Positions 8,553-16,135 of a stretch of 64,000 nucleotides of DNA are shown here, piece by piece. Origin of the DNA: Aminobacterium mobile DSM 12262 (GTDB lineage Bacteria > Synergistota > Synergistia > Synergistales > Aminobacteriaceae); NCBI RefSeq assembly GCF_000526395.1, contig NZ_JAFZ01000003.1:1-64000 (forward strand), given 5' to 3'. Made by a program: the position numbers and the translations under genes. Within the stretch, counting starts at the first letter, position 1. Each line of letters opens with the position of its first letter. The notes under the pieces are model-generated. The model was not told the DNA's origin. It worked only from the letters and a program-made list of their open reading frames with translations, and did no database searches.

Positions 8553-8640
8553 TAAACTATCCCTTGTAGGAAGTAAAAAAAGCACTTATCTTTTCCGCTT
8601 GACTTATATTATTTCCATCTCTCTTAGAAATTAAAAAAAT
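8553..8640 (-). ncRNA. Mini-CRISPR: crRNA-like RNA predicted to target the cas promoter
   Basis: Two degenerate copies of the CRISPR repeat lie in the same orientation as the array: psiR1 at 8611-8640 (21/30 identical, ending in the handle-like GATGGAAAT) and psiR2 at 8553-8582 (20/30, with a 16/17 core ACTTCCTAcAAGGGAT). Both keep the 4-bp, 5-nt-loop hairpin of the real repeat; psiR1 keeps it by a paired change (C-G to U-A). Between them is a 28-nt pseudo-spacer (8583-8610). Its first 20 nt, aatataagtcaagcggaaaa on the minus strand, are identical to the plus strand at 8656-8675, across the -35 box of the cas promoter. The predicted product is a Cas6-processed guide that brings Cascade to that promoter without cleavage. 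The architecture is seen; the function is inferred from CreA/CreR RNAs. Confidence 0.8.
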
Positions 8641-8675
8641 TATAATCCATATTTAAATATAAGTCAAGCGGAAAA
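8591..8675. repeat. Perfect 20-bp inverted repeat (pseudo-spacer and promoter)
   Basis: Arms 8591-8610 and 8656-8675 are exact reverse complements over 20 bp with 45 bp between them. The left arm starts exactly at the boundary of psiR1; the right arm spans the -35 hexamer of the cas promoter. Identity stops on both sides. As the right arm lies upstream of the predicted transcript start, the pair cannot form an RNA hairpin in the cas mRNA. Confidence 0.95.
8639..8667 (-). promoter_or_regulatory. Strong sigma-70-type promoter of the cas operon
   Basis: On the minus strand TTGACT (8667-8662), a 17-bp AT-rich spacer and TATAAT (8644-8639) form a near-consensus promoter. The start should fall near 8632, inside psiR1 and about 280 nt before the Cas6 start. 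It is the best promoter in the intergenic region 8352-8888; further upstream (8676-8888) I see only AT-rich sequence, including one weak repeat-like stretch at 8672-8701. Confidence 0.85.
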
Positions 8676-8888
8676 ACATACCTTATAGAAAAATAAAAAA
8701 TGTTGCGCTGAGAATGCGTCTTTTACTTTCGACATCTCAATTCTCATCATAAGAAATAGAAAATTTTGCTTGATGTTTTTAGTGGGATAAATTTCTTTTT
8801 TAAAGAAAATTACGTTCTATTTTAAGAATTATGGAGACATTTCATACCATGTCCTTATATATTAAAAATTTCATAAAACAAGTTTAGC

Positions 8889-10386
8889 TTAATAATAGTT
8901 TTTAGGGAAGTCAAATACACAAACCAGTAAGAGTAAAAGATGGAACGAAACGTTGGCCCATCTACATGGGAATTGTTGTTTTAGTTTGACAAGGTCGGCC
9001 TCTGTCTTTATAATTTTATTAGAAGAGTCCTGGTTGTGGGTCATCGCTGGCGGCAACAAGATGCCAGTCCTGTATTCCCAAGCAGAGCTCTTTTCTTTAT
9101 CTAGATAAAGCAGGTTCCCCGTCTTGATCTGCCTCGCAAACCAATCGCCTGAGGGAACCCTCTTCTTCTCCTTTCCATAAATGCTCGCTAGCTTGTTGAT
9201 GTCGATCTTACTCACTCTTCCCTTGCGATCTAGATGCATCGCAGCCACGACAGTAGCGCCGTTCTCGTCCTGCAGTTCAAGCATTGCGACAAGCCCTCGA
9301 TACTTACCACTTGCCTGAGACTCAAAAATAGCAATAGGTTCGGCAAGAGCCATGGGGATTTGTTTCAATAACTCAGGAGTGACGTTGTGCTCTTTGCGGA
9401 TCTTCTTTATTTTGCCAGCATCCATCTTAACCGGAAAGACTCTTGCCCCCACTAAGTAAAAAACCAGTGGCGTTGTCATCACCGGAACCTGGTCACGAGG
9501 GTTAATCTCGCCCGCCAACGCGCGGTCCACAGTCTCTCCCCATACCTTTGTGTCCTGTTGTAGTTGGGCCTCAGCCTGATTTTGCATGTAGATATTGGTA
9601 TTATTAGGATTCCACGTGTCACGATTGTTGATAGATTTAATCTGGTTAGGAGAAAAAGCAATAATCTCACCGGATTCATCATCAATAACTCCGTCATACC
9701 CTTGTTCAATTAAATAATCCATAACCTTACGCCATGTACCTAACCTGTCATGTAAGGCTGTTGTATCTCCGTTATATGGGTTTTTAATCGAAACATAAAG
9801 ATCTTTTGTCTGGCCCGAAGAACCATAGTCTTGACTTTCCTGTTTGTCGGCTGTTAAATATATTCCAGGGATTTCGCAATCAGGAGAACCATTGTAGCTT
9901 CTGGATTTAGCAATGTCGTAAGAATCATCCATCGTCCCCGTATGATATACAATGAGTGGCTTGCCCTCTTCATCAACCACCTTCGAGTCGCCGAACCACT
10001 TATAAAAATTATCGTTGAGATTTATGGCCCCGTCCTGGTTGTACGAAACGCCGTCGGCATCAACGCCAAGCGACCCCTCAGCGATCTGAAGGCCCTATCC
10101 TGTCGTACCACTCTCTGGGATTGGTCCCATACCGGCCAAGGATAGCCTTCGCTTGTGCCTCGAAAAGAGAAGCGTTGCCCTTAGCCACATCTGCGTCAAC
10201 TCCTGCAGCCAAGGCCTGGGTCATAAACGAGCTTTTGACATACTCCAGATCTTTTCCTATTGTTTTGTTTCTTGCTACCAGTTTTATCCTGGGTAATAGC
10301 GCGCCGGCTTCCCTCCAGAGAATATCTATTCCAATAAAAGTAATAAGAAATGCTACGAGTGGGTTGAGCCTATCGCGAAACCACAT
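8889..10386 (-). pseudogene. Remnant of a phage polyvalent protein (ART-PolyVal plus MuF C-terminal domain)
   Basis: Two minus-strand frames belong to one decayed gene. The upstream frame (10386-10078) contains DLEYVKSSFMTQALAAGVDADVAKGNASLFEAQAKAI and ends near WYDRIG. The downstream frame continues with LQIAEGSLGVDADGV, then FYKWFGDSKVVDEEGKPLIVYHTG, the start of an ADP-ribosyltransferase-like domain of phage polyvalent proteins, and later PKMDAGKI/ELLKQIPMALAEPIAIFES, typical of the phage MuF C-terminal domain. One extra base in the GGGCC run near 10091-10095 shifts the frame. The N-terminal membrane-like stretch and C-terminal tail (FHLLLLLVCVFDF) look unrelated, so both ends seem truncated or rearranged. 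No other phage genes lie nearby. Confidence 0.75.
8944..8968. repeat. Dispersed 25-bp repeat, copy 1
   Basis: AACGAAAC, two variable bases, then TGGCCCATCTACATG. The same 25 bp recurs at 15835-15859 with only the two central bases changed. This copy lies at the 3' end of the phage remnant on the same strand sense. On the minus strand both copies encode HVDGP(T/E)FRS in one frame, which suggests they derive from related coding tails. Confidence 0.7.
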
Positions 10387-10395
10387 TATTTAATC

Positions 10396-10424
10396 TTGAC
10401 GTTTATTAAAAAATAAGTTAGACT
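10396..10424 (+). promoter_or_regulatory. Promoter of the DUF4198/ABC genes
   Basis: TTGACG (10396-10401), 17 bp, TAGACT (10419-10424). The downstream leader includes the small palindrome TGTGGCCACA near 10445-10454, which could bind a regulator, and AGAGGAGG just before the ATG at 10486. Confidence 0.6.
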
Positions 10425-10485
10425 CGTCAAACATTAAATGTTTCTGTGGCCACAAAACGAGAAAAACTAGAGGAGGAACAGAATT

Positions 10486-11280
10486 ATGTTTCGTTTCGCT
10501 AAAAAAAGACTGCTTAGTTTTGCAGTTGCATCTGTTGTTTTTTCTTTTTTACTGGGAAGTTCCAGTGTTTATGCCCATGATTTCTGGGTAAATGCGTCTG
10601 CCCCTGAAAAAGACCTTGTAAAGGCGGAAATTGGATATGGACATGATTTCCCAAACCCTGAACCTATTGCGGAAGGTCGTGTGCATCTTTTTGACTCGCT
10701 TCAATTAATTAAACCTGACGGGGTTTTGAAACTGAAGCAGGTAGGAGAAAACTATGCTTATCAAGAAAAAGAGGCGTTGAAAAAAGGAAGTTACATTGTT
10801 ACGGGAACCTATCTTCCTACATTTTGGTCAAAAGGTTCTGATGGTTGGGCTCAAAAGAGCCGCGCACAGCGTCCTGACGCTACATATTGTGAAAAAGTAA
10901 CAATGTTTGCCAAGGCTGTTTTGAATGTTTCAGGGAGCACAAGTGACGAATTTGTAACGAAACCTATTGGGCAAGAACTCGAAATAGTGCCTTTGGTAAA
11001 CCCTGCAAAAGTGAAAACGGGAGAAAAATTCCCCGTTCAGATTTTGTTTGATGGCAAACCCCTTCGAACAGCCAAAGTTTCAGCTACCTTTGGTGGTTTT
11101 TCAGATAGAGGATATAAGGCCTTTTCTGGAAGGACCGACCTAGAGGGATATATCGACATTATTCCTTTGAAAGCAGGGTATTGGTATGCGGAAGTTGAAC
11201 ATAAGTATGGTTATGAAGACAAAAATGTATGTGATGAGGTTGTTTTGATTTCTACGTTAACTTTTAATATTAATGACTAG
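10486..11280 (+). CDS. Exported DUF4198 domain protein
   Basis: A 264-residue protein with a clear signal peptide (KKRLLSFAVASVVFSFLLGSSSVYA, cleavage before HDFWVNAS) and a mature beta-rich domain beginning HDFWV, the hallmark of DUF4198 proteins, which often occur beside nickel, cobalt or other metal uptake genes. The C-terminal part (LVNPAKVKTGEKFPVQILFDGKPLRTAKVSATFGG) looks like an Ig-like or carboxypeptidase-regulatory fold. Histidines in the first mature strand and in YGHDF could bind metal. It lies directly upstream of two ABC half-transporters on the same strand; the shared context suggests a periplasmic accessory factor for metal or metallophore uptake. The substrate is unknown. Confidence 0.82.
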   Translation: MFRFAKKRLLSFAVASVVFSFLLGSSSVYAHDFWVNASAPEKDLVKAEIGYGHDFPNPEPIAEGRVHLFDSLQLIKPDGVLKLKQVGENYAYQEKEALKKGSYIVTGTYLPTFWSKGSDGWAQKSRAQRPDATYCEKVTMFAKAVLNVSGSTSDEFVTKPIGQELEIVPLVNPAKVKTGEKFPVQILFDGKPLRTAKVSATFGGFSDRGYKAFSGRTDLEGYIDIIPLKAGYWYAEVEHKYGYEDKNVCDEVVLISTLTFNIND

Positions 11281-11313
11281 TTCTCCTGATCAAGTGTTAT
11301 AGACAGTAGAATC

Positions 11314-11350
11314 CCCCTTCTGACCTGCAACTGAAAGGGGTTAGAAGGGG
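11314..11350 (+). terminator. Hairpin between the DUF4198 gene and the ABC pair
   Basis: Arms CCCCTTCTGACC (11314-11325) and GGTTAGAAGGGG (11339-11350) pair over 12 bp with one mismatch and a 13-nt loop. There is no following T-run, so it may be a partial attenuator or mRNA-stabilising hairpin that lets the first gene be expressed above the two transporter genes. Confidence 0.6.
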
Positions 11351-11376
11351 TCTATTACAAGTAAGGTGAAAATTTT

Positions 11377-13197
11377 ATGAAAAATACAGTGAAGAAAAAA
11401 CGTGGACTCTCTCGTTTGCTTGAAATTGCCGGCGAAAAGAAAAAAATGCTTTTTATATCGGCCATTTTGTCTGCTATAAGTGCCATTTTTATGCTTGTTC
11501 CCTTTGTTTCTGTCTATAAGGTGCTGGGAGAACTGCTTAGAAACGCAGATAGTATTTCAGCTGTTAATAAAAATCTTATGGTGCAATGGGGGTGGATAGC
11601 CTTTGTAGGCCTTCTGGGAGGTTTAATGTTAATGTATTGCTCCCTTATGTTTTCTCATATAGCGGCTTTTCGTATTTTGTACGGTCTGCGCATGAAACTT
11701 GCAAGGCACATTGGCAAACTATCTTTGGGCTATTTGAATGGAACTTCGATTGGTGCAGTTAAAAAAACGTTAGAACAAAATGTTGAACGTATAGAGCTTT
11801 TTGTAGCACATACCATTCCTGATATAGTAAACGTTGCAGCTACTGTAGTTGTCATGTTTGCTATCTTCTTCAGCCTCAATGGTTGGATGGCCCTTACATG
11901 TCTTTTTGCCTTTGCCCTCAGTGTTGCGACACAAATTTCTATGATGTTCGGGGAAAAGGCTCAACAAAATATGAAATTATATTACGATTCTCTTGAAAAA
12001 ATTAATGGTTCGGCTGTTCAGTATGTAAGAGGAATGCCTGTGGTTAAAATTTTTGGGCAGACCGTCCATTCTTTTAAAAGATTTTATAAAGATCTTAAAG
12101 ATTACAGAGATTTTGTAGTTGCTTGTTGCGATAAGTTCGAGAACGGAATGGTTTTTTTCGTAGTTGTTCTCAATTCTTTTTTAACGTTTATTTTGCCTGT
12201 CGGTCTGTTGTTTTTAAGCAAGGAACCGCAGAATATGGCTTTTGCCCTTGTATATCTTTTCTTCATTGTTATGGCTCCTGGTGCTTCGTCCCCTCTTTTT
12301 AAACTCACGTTTCTTGCTTCAGGAACGCGAGAAATCATTGAGGGGGTAGAGAGGATGGATAAGATATTTAATGAGCCACCAGTGTGTGAGGCTGCGAATC
12401 CCAAAATGCCTGAAAGCTACGACGTGACCTTTAAAAACGTATCGTTTGCCTATGAGAATAAAGAAGAGGCAACAAGAATTAAAGCACTCACAGATGTTAG
12501 TTTTACGGCGAAAGCAAGAGAAATTACGGCACTGGTTGGTCCTTCTGGTTCAGGTAAGTCTACGGTAGCCAATTTAATCCCGCGCTTTTGGGATGTTTCT
12601 CAAGGAGAAATAAAAATTGGAGAAGTGAATATAAAGGATATTCCTACAGAACGTTTGATGAATACTGTCTCTTTTGTTTTTCAGGATACTTTTTTATTCT
12701 ACGATTCATTATATGAAAATATCCGCATCGGAAAACCTGATGCTACTCGAGAAGAAGTCTATGCAGTGGCAAAAGCGGCACAATGTCATGATTTCATTGA
12801 AAGTTTGCCCAATGGTTACGATACATTTATTGGAGAACGAGGCGTATTTTTATCTGGAGGAGAAGAACAACGTGTCTCAGTTGCGAGGGCAATTTTAAAA
12901 AACTCTCCCATTCTTGTTCTCGACGAAGCAACTGCATTTGCCGATCCTGAAAATGAGTTCAAAATGCAATTGGCTCTTAAGGAGCTTATTAAAGATAAGA
13001 CTGTTATTGTTATCGCTCACAGATTATCGTCTATCAAAAATGCCAATAAAATTATCGTATTGAATAACGGGAAAATAGAACAGATTGGCACTCATGATGA
13101 ATTGACGTCTAAAAGAGGTTTGTACAAACGAATGTGGAATGCCTATACAAAAGCTTTTGACTGGACGTTGAATATTGAAGGGCGTGAGTGTGCATGA
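11377..13197 (+). CDS. ABC exporter-fold half-transporter, first subunit
   Basis: A 606-residue protein with an N-terminal six-helix membrane domain and a C-terminal ATPase. Walker A is GPSGSGKST, the Q-loop is FVFQDTFLF, and Walker B is ILVLDEAT followed by AFADPENE; the H-loop is IAHRLSS. The signature reads LSGGEEQRVS. The next gene overlaps by 4 bp and encodes its partner. The overall type is that of the YbtP/YbtQ and IrtA/IrtB pairs, which import metallophores despite an exporter fold. With the DUF4198 protein this suggests metal acquisition, but drug or lipid export is not excluded. Confidence 0.85.
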   Translation: MKNTVKKKRGLSRLLEIAGEKKKMLFISAILSAISAIFMLVPFVSVYKVLGELLRNADSISAVNKNLMVQWGWIAFVGLLGGLMLMYCSLMFSHIAAFRILYGLRMKLARHIGKLSLGYLNGTSIGAVKKTLEQNVERIELFVAHTIPDIVNVAATVVVMFAIFFSLNGWMALTCLFAFALSVATQISMMFGEKAQQNMKLYYDSLEKINGSAVQYVRGMPVVKIFGQTVHSFKRFYKDLKDYRDFVVACCDKFENGMVFFVVVLNSFLTFILPVGLLFLSKEPQNMAFALVYLFFIVMAPGASSPLFKLTFLASGTREIIEGVERMDKIFNEPPVCEAANPKMPESYDVTFKNVSFAYENKEEATRIKALTDVSFTAKAREITALVGPSGSGKSTVANLIPRFWDVSQGEIKIGEVNIKDIPTERLMNTVSFVFQDTFLFYDSLYENIRIGKPDATREEVYAVAKAAQCHDFIESLPNGYDTFIGERGVFLSGGEEQRVSVARAILKNSPILVLDEATAFADPENEFKMQLALKELIKDKTVIVIAHRLSSIKNANKIIVLNNGKIEQIGTHDELTSKRGLYKRMWNAYTKAFDWTLNIEGRECA

Positions 13198-14927
13198 AGA
13201 ATATGTTTCGTAATATTACAGTTGGGCATACGGAAAGGCTTGTACGACCAATTTGTTTCACATTGCTTGCTAATATAGTGAATATTGTTCCCTTTATGTT
13301 GTCTATAGAGGCTGTAAGAATAATTTTCCGTTCTTTTGATGGTTCGTCAACGGGTCTCGATACGGCTCGTCTTTGGCTTATCTGTGCTGTGCTTGTTGTC
13401 TATATGGTTATTATGTTTATGGCTGAAAAGCCGGCCTATCGTTATAGTTTTCGTAGTGCGTATGAAGTGAGTGCAATAGGTAGAGCCAATCTTGCTGAGC
13501 ATCTTCGCAAACTTCCTCTTGGATATATTTCAAGTAGAGATCCCGGTGATTTAGCTAATATGCTTATGGGAGACTTTGCACTTATAGAAACGAGTGTGTC
13601 TCACCTTTTGCCTCAGTTGATGGGCGCTTTAGCAATGCCACTGTTAGCCTTTATCTCGCTTCTGTGGATTGACTGGCGTATGTCGGTTGCCATGTTTATT
13701 GCCCTTCCCTTTACTATCTTGCTTTTGGCTGCAACAGAAAAGTTCCAACATACTTTGGCAGACAGGCAAATGGCTTCTAAAATAGATGCTGGAAACCGTT
13801 TGCAAGAATATCTGTTGGGAATCCGTATTATCAAAGCCTATAATCTTGTTGGAGAAAAGTTTAGCCGTCTAGAAAATTCCTTTAGAAAGTTTATGAAAGA
13901 TAGTATTAGACAAGAAGCTTTGCTCGGGCCAGTTGTAATCCTTTCTATTACTTTAATACGAGCGGGATTGACGTTAATGATCTTAACAGGGGTGTATCTG
14001 CTCATAGGCGGTTCCTTAGATCTTCTGACTTTTGTAATGTTTCTTGTTATTGGTTCTCGTGTCTATGATCCACTTACATCTGCTTTGTTTAAATTTGCCG
14101 AATTGCGCTATTCAGAACGTGCAGGTGAGCGTATTTTGAATCTTATGAATGAACCTGAAATGAAGGGAACGCAAGAACCAAATGACAATACAGATATAGA
14201 GTTTGATAATGTTTGTTTTGCTTATGGAGACAAAGAAGTTTTGCATAATGTCTCTATTTCTATGAAACAGGGAACAATGACGGCACTCGTTGGTCCTTCA
14301 GGTAGTGGAAAAAGCACGGTGATGAAGCTTTGTGCTCGTTTTTACGACCCGACAAGTGGAAAGGTGACTTTTGGGGGGCTTGATGTCTCTACTCTTCTTC
14401 CTGAGAAACTCATGAAAAAAGTATCAATGGTGTTTCAGGATGTCTATTTATTTCAAGATACGGTAGGCAATAATATCCGTTTTGGTAAAAGTAATGCCAC
14501 TGACGAAGAGGTTATTGAAGCGTCAAAAAAGGCATGTTGCCATGATTTCATTATGGCGTTACCGAAGGGGTACGATACTATGGTAGGTGAGGGTGGTTGC
14601 ACTTTGTCAGGAGGAGAAAAGCAACGTGTATCTATTGCCCGTGCGATTCTCAAGAATGCTCCCGTGGCTTTGCTTGATGAGGCGACAGCATCTCTTGATC
14701 CAGAGAACGAAGTGGAAGTTCAAAAAGCTATAGGAGAATTAATTACTGGAAGAACGGTTATTGTTATTGCTCATCGCTTAAAAACTGTAAAAAATGCAGA
14801 TAAAATTATAGTGCTAAACAACGGCAGCGCGGTTGAACAGGGAACCCATAATGAATTAATTGAAAGAGATGATCTCTATAATAAGTTGTGGACAATTCAG
14901 CAACAATCTATTGATTGGAAGCTATAG
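13194..14927 (+). CDS. ABC exporter-fold half-transporter, second subunit
   Basis: A 577-residue partner of the preceding gene. The ATG overlaps the previous stop (ATGA), implying coupled translation and a heterodimer. The membrane domain is followed by an ATPase with Walker A GPSGSGKST, Q-loop FQDVYLF, signature LSGGEKQRVS, Walker B VALLDEATASLDPENE and H-loop AHRLKT. Both catalytic Glu residues are present in this and the previous subunit, so both ATP sites look competent. A frame upstream of the ATG begins with GTG at 13188, which is a weaker start. The patatin gene converges on it, and the two stop codons overlap. Confidence 0.85.
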   Translation: MKNMFRNITVGHTERLVRPICFTLLANIVNIVPFMLSIEAVRIIFRSFDGSSTGLDTARLWLICAVLVVYMVIMFMAEKPAYRYSFRSAYEVSAIGRANLAEHLRKLPLGYISSRDPGDLANMLMGDFALIETSVSHLLPQLMGALAMPLLAFISLLWIDWRMSVAMFIALPFTILLLAATEKFQHTLADRQMASKIDAGNRLQEYLLGIRIIKAYNLVGEKFSRLENSFRKFMKDSIRQEALLGPVVILSITLIRAGLTLMILTGVYLLIGGSLDLLTFVMFLVIGSRVYDPLTSALFKFAELRYSERAGERILNLMNEPEMKGTQEPNDNTDIEFDNVCFAYGDKEVLHNVSISMKQGTMTALVGPSGSGKSTVMKLCARFYDPTSGKVTFGGLDVSTLLPEKLMKKVSMVFQDVYLFQDTVGNNIRFGKSNATDEEVIEASKKACCHDFIMALPKGYDTMVGEGGCTLSGGEKQRVSIARAILKNAPVALLDEATASLDPENEVEVQKAIGELITGRTVIVIAHRLKTVKNADKIIVLNNGSAVEQGTHNELIERDDLYNKLWTIQQQSIDWKL

Positions 14928-15710
14928 AAAAGCCCTACTGAAGATATTTTTTTCTGTAAAGATCTTTTTGGCTTCTTTGTAACCTATTTCAATTAAGGCA
15001 TCGGTTTGCTCAACGGAGAACGTATTGAAAGGGGAAAGGTCTGGCCTGATAAGAATATCGCTTTCCTCTGTCTGCAGTTTTGTAGCGGTTTCTAGTGCGA
15101 TGTGGAAGGATTTGAATAGCACTTCTATAATATTCTCCGGTTTTTTTTGCTTTAATTTGCCAAAGAGATCAACGCTGATGATGAAGTTCGCTCCCATATC
15201 CTTAAGGGGTGTTACCGGGACATTTTCAACAAGTTCGCCGTCAACGAGGAGCCGATTGTCTATTTCCACAGGGATAAAAATACCTGGGATACACGAGCTT
15301 GCCATTACGGCAGCCGCCACATTTCCACTTTTAAGCACCACTTTTTCACCGCTTGTAATATCCGTTGCTATCATCGCAAGGGGAATACAGGCTTCGTCAA
15401 AGGTAACATCTCCGAGATTGTCTGTTATGAGTTTGCCAAGTTTTTTATTTGAGAGCCGCCCGAATTGAGAAAGAGAGATTCTTGAAATGTCCAGCCAGTT
15501 CAGACCTTTCAGAAGAATTGCCATTTCTTCCCAGTTTTTGCCAAAGGCGTAAAAGGCAGAGATGATTGCTCCAATGCTTGTTCCAGCGATATAGCTGATG
15601 GGGATGTTGAACTCTTCGATTGCTTTTAACACCCCGATATGAGCAGCGCCAAGAACGGCGCCTCCCCCAAAGGCTAGTCCTATATTTTTCTTTCTCCTGA
15701 ATATTCTCAT
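14922..15710 (-). CDS. Patatin-like phospholipase family protein (RssA-like)
   Basis: A 262-residue cytoplasmic serine acyl hydrolase of the patatin fold. The oxyanion loop is GLAFGGGAVLGAAHIGVL, the nucleophile Ser lies in GTSIG, and the catalytic Asp in VDGELVENVPV. This is the short, single-domain RssA/YlbK-like type without a membrane-barrel domain, so it is not a type V autotransporter. It is transcribed towards the ABC pair and its stop overlaps theirs on the opposite strand. The physiological lipid substrate cannot be told from sequence. Confidence 0.9.
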   Translation of the reverse strand: MRIFRRKKNIGLAFGGGAVLGAAHIGVLKAIEEFNIPISYIAGTSIGAIISAFYAFGKNWEEMAILLKGLNWLDISRISLSQFGRLSNKKLGKLITDNLGDVTFDEACIPLAMIATDITSGEKVVLKSGNVAAAVMASSCIPGIFIPVEIDNRLLVDGELVENVPVTPLKDMGANFIISVDLFGKLKQKKPENIIEVLFKSFHIALETATKLQTEESDILIRPDLSPFNTFSVEQTDALIEIGYKEAKKIFTEKNIFSRAFL

Positions 15711-15834
15711 GTTTTTTCTCCAAGTTGTTGATTTTTTCTACATATAAGTATACCTTAGTGAACCTGTGTAAGAGGCCATGAAGTTTTCTTCCATTACAAG
15801 GACGATGGCATGCACATGGGGTCTAAGTAAACAG

Positions 15835-15859
15835 AACGAAACTCTGGCCCATCTACATG
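15835..15859. repeat. Dispersed 25-bp repeat, copy 2
   Basis: The second copy of the sequence found at 8944-8968 (23/25 identical), here in the gap between the patatin gene and the metK promoter. The open frame that covers it on the minus strand runs through the SAM riboswitch and is not a gene. The rest of 15711-15876 holds nothing I can name. Confidence 0.7.
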
Positions 15860-15876
15860 AGCCTCAACAACACTTA

Positions 15877-15904
15877 TTGACACCTTGGGAAAATCCTTTA
15901 TAAT
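15877..15904 (+). promoter_or_regulatory. Promoter of metK
   Basis: TTGACA (15877-15882), 16 bp, TATAAT (15899-15904): both hexamers match consensus. The start near 15911 lies about 30 nt before the riboswitch. Confidence 0.85.
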
Positions 15905-15939
15905 ACTAAAGTTAGTTTTGTGAAACTTTATAAATGAAT

Positions 15940-16048
15940 CTCTTATCCCGAGAGGTGGAGGGACTGGCCCGATGAAGCCCGGCAACCTGCCTGAAATAAC
16001 AAGGTACGGTGCCAATACCAGCAGCCGAAAGGCTGGATGATAAGAGAG
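15940..16048 (+). ncRNA. SAM-I (S-box) riboswitch aptamer
   Basis: The outer helix is CTCTTATC paired with GATAAGAG. Inside are the S-box hallmarks: CCGAGAGGTGGAGGGA, then CCCGATGAAGCCCGGCAACC with the kink-turn and pseudoknot partner, then GGTGCCAATACCAGCAG and a closing hairpin CAGCCGAAAGGCTG. Binding S-adenosylmethionine stabilises this fold and favours the terminator that follows, so metK is shut off when SAM is plentiful. Confidence 0.97.
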
Positions 16049-16071
16049 GAATGAGCGTTACTTTTTGTGTT

Positions 16072-16109
16072 TAAAAAGGGCCCTTCCTCTTGGAATGGGT
16101 CCTTTTTTG
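16072..16109 (+). terminator. Expression-platform terminator of the SAM-I riboswitch
   Basis: A hairpin AAAAAGGGCCC / GGGTCCTTTTTT followed by the T-run, lying between the aptamer and the metK start at 16136. It is the OFF-state structure of the riboswitch. Confidence 0.9.
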
Positions 16110-16135
16110 ATATCTTTATAATTGGAGGTCGCTAA

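Noticed and set aside
8440-8634. Plus-strand frame of 64 codons over the mini-CRISPR
   Set aside because: It has no ribosome site, reads through both repeat-like units and has no recognisable protein features; it is a chance frame.
8591-8675. The 20-bp inverted repeat as transposon ends or an RNA terminator
   Set aside because: There is no transposase or target duplication, and one arm lies upstream of the transcript start, so no hairpin forms in the cas mRNA. A looped operator for a protein repressor remains a weaker alternative.
15794-16015. Minus-strand frame of 73 codons before metK
   Set aside because: It runs antisense through the SAM-I riboswitch; the riboswitch fully explains the sequence conservation.
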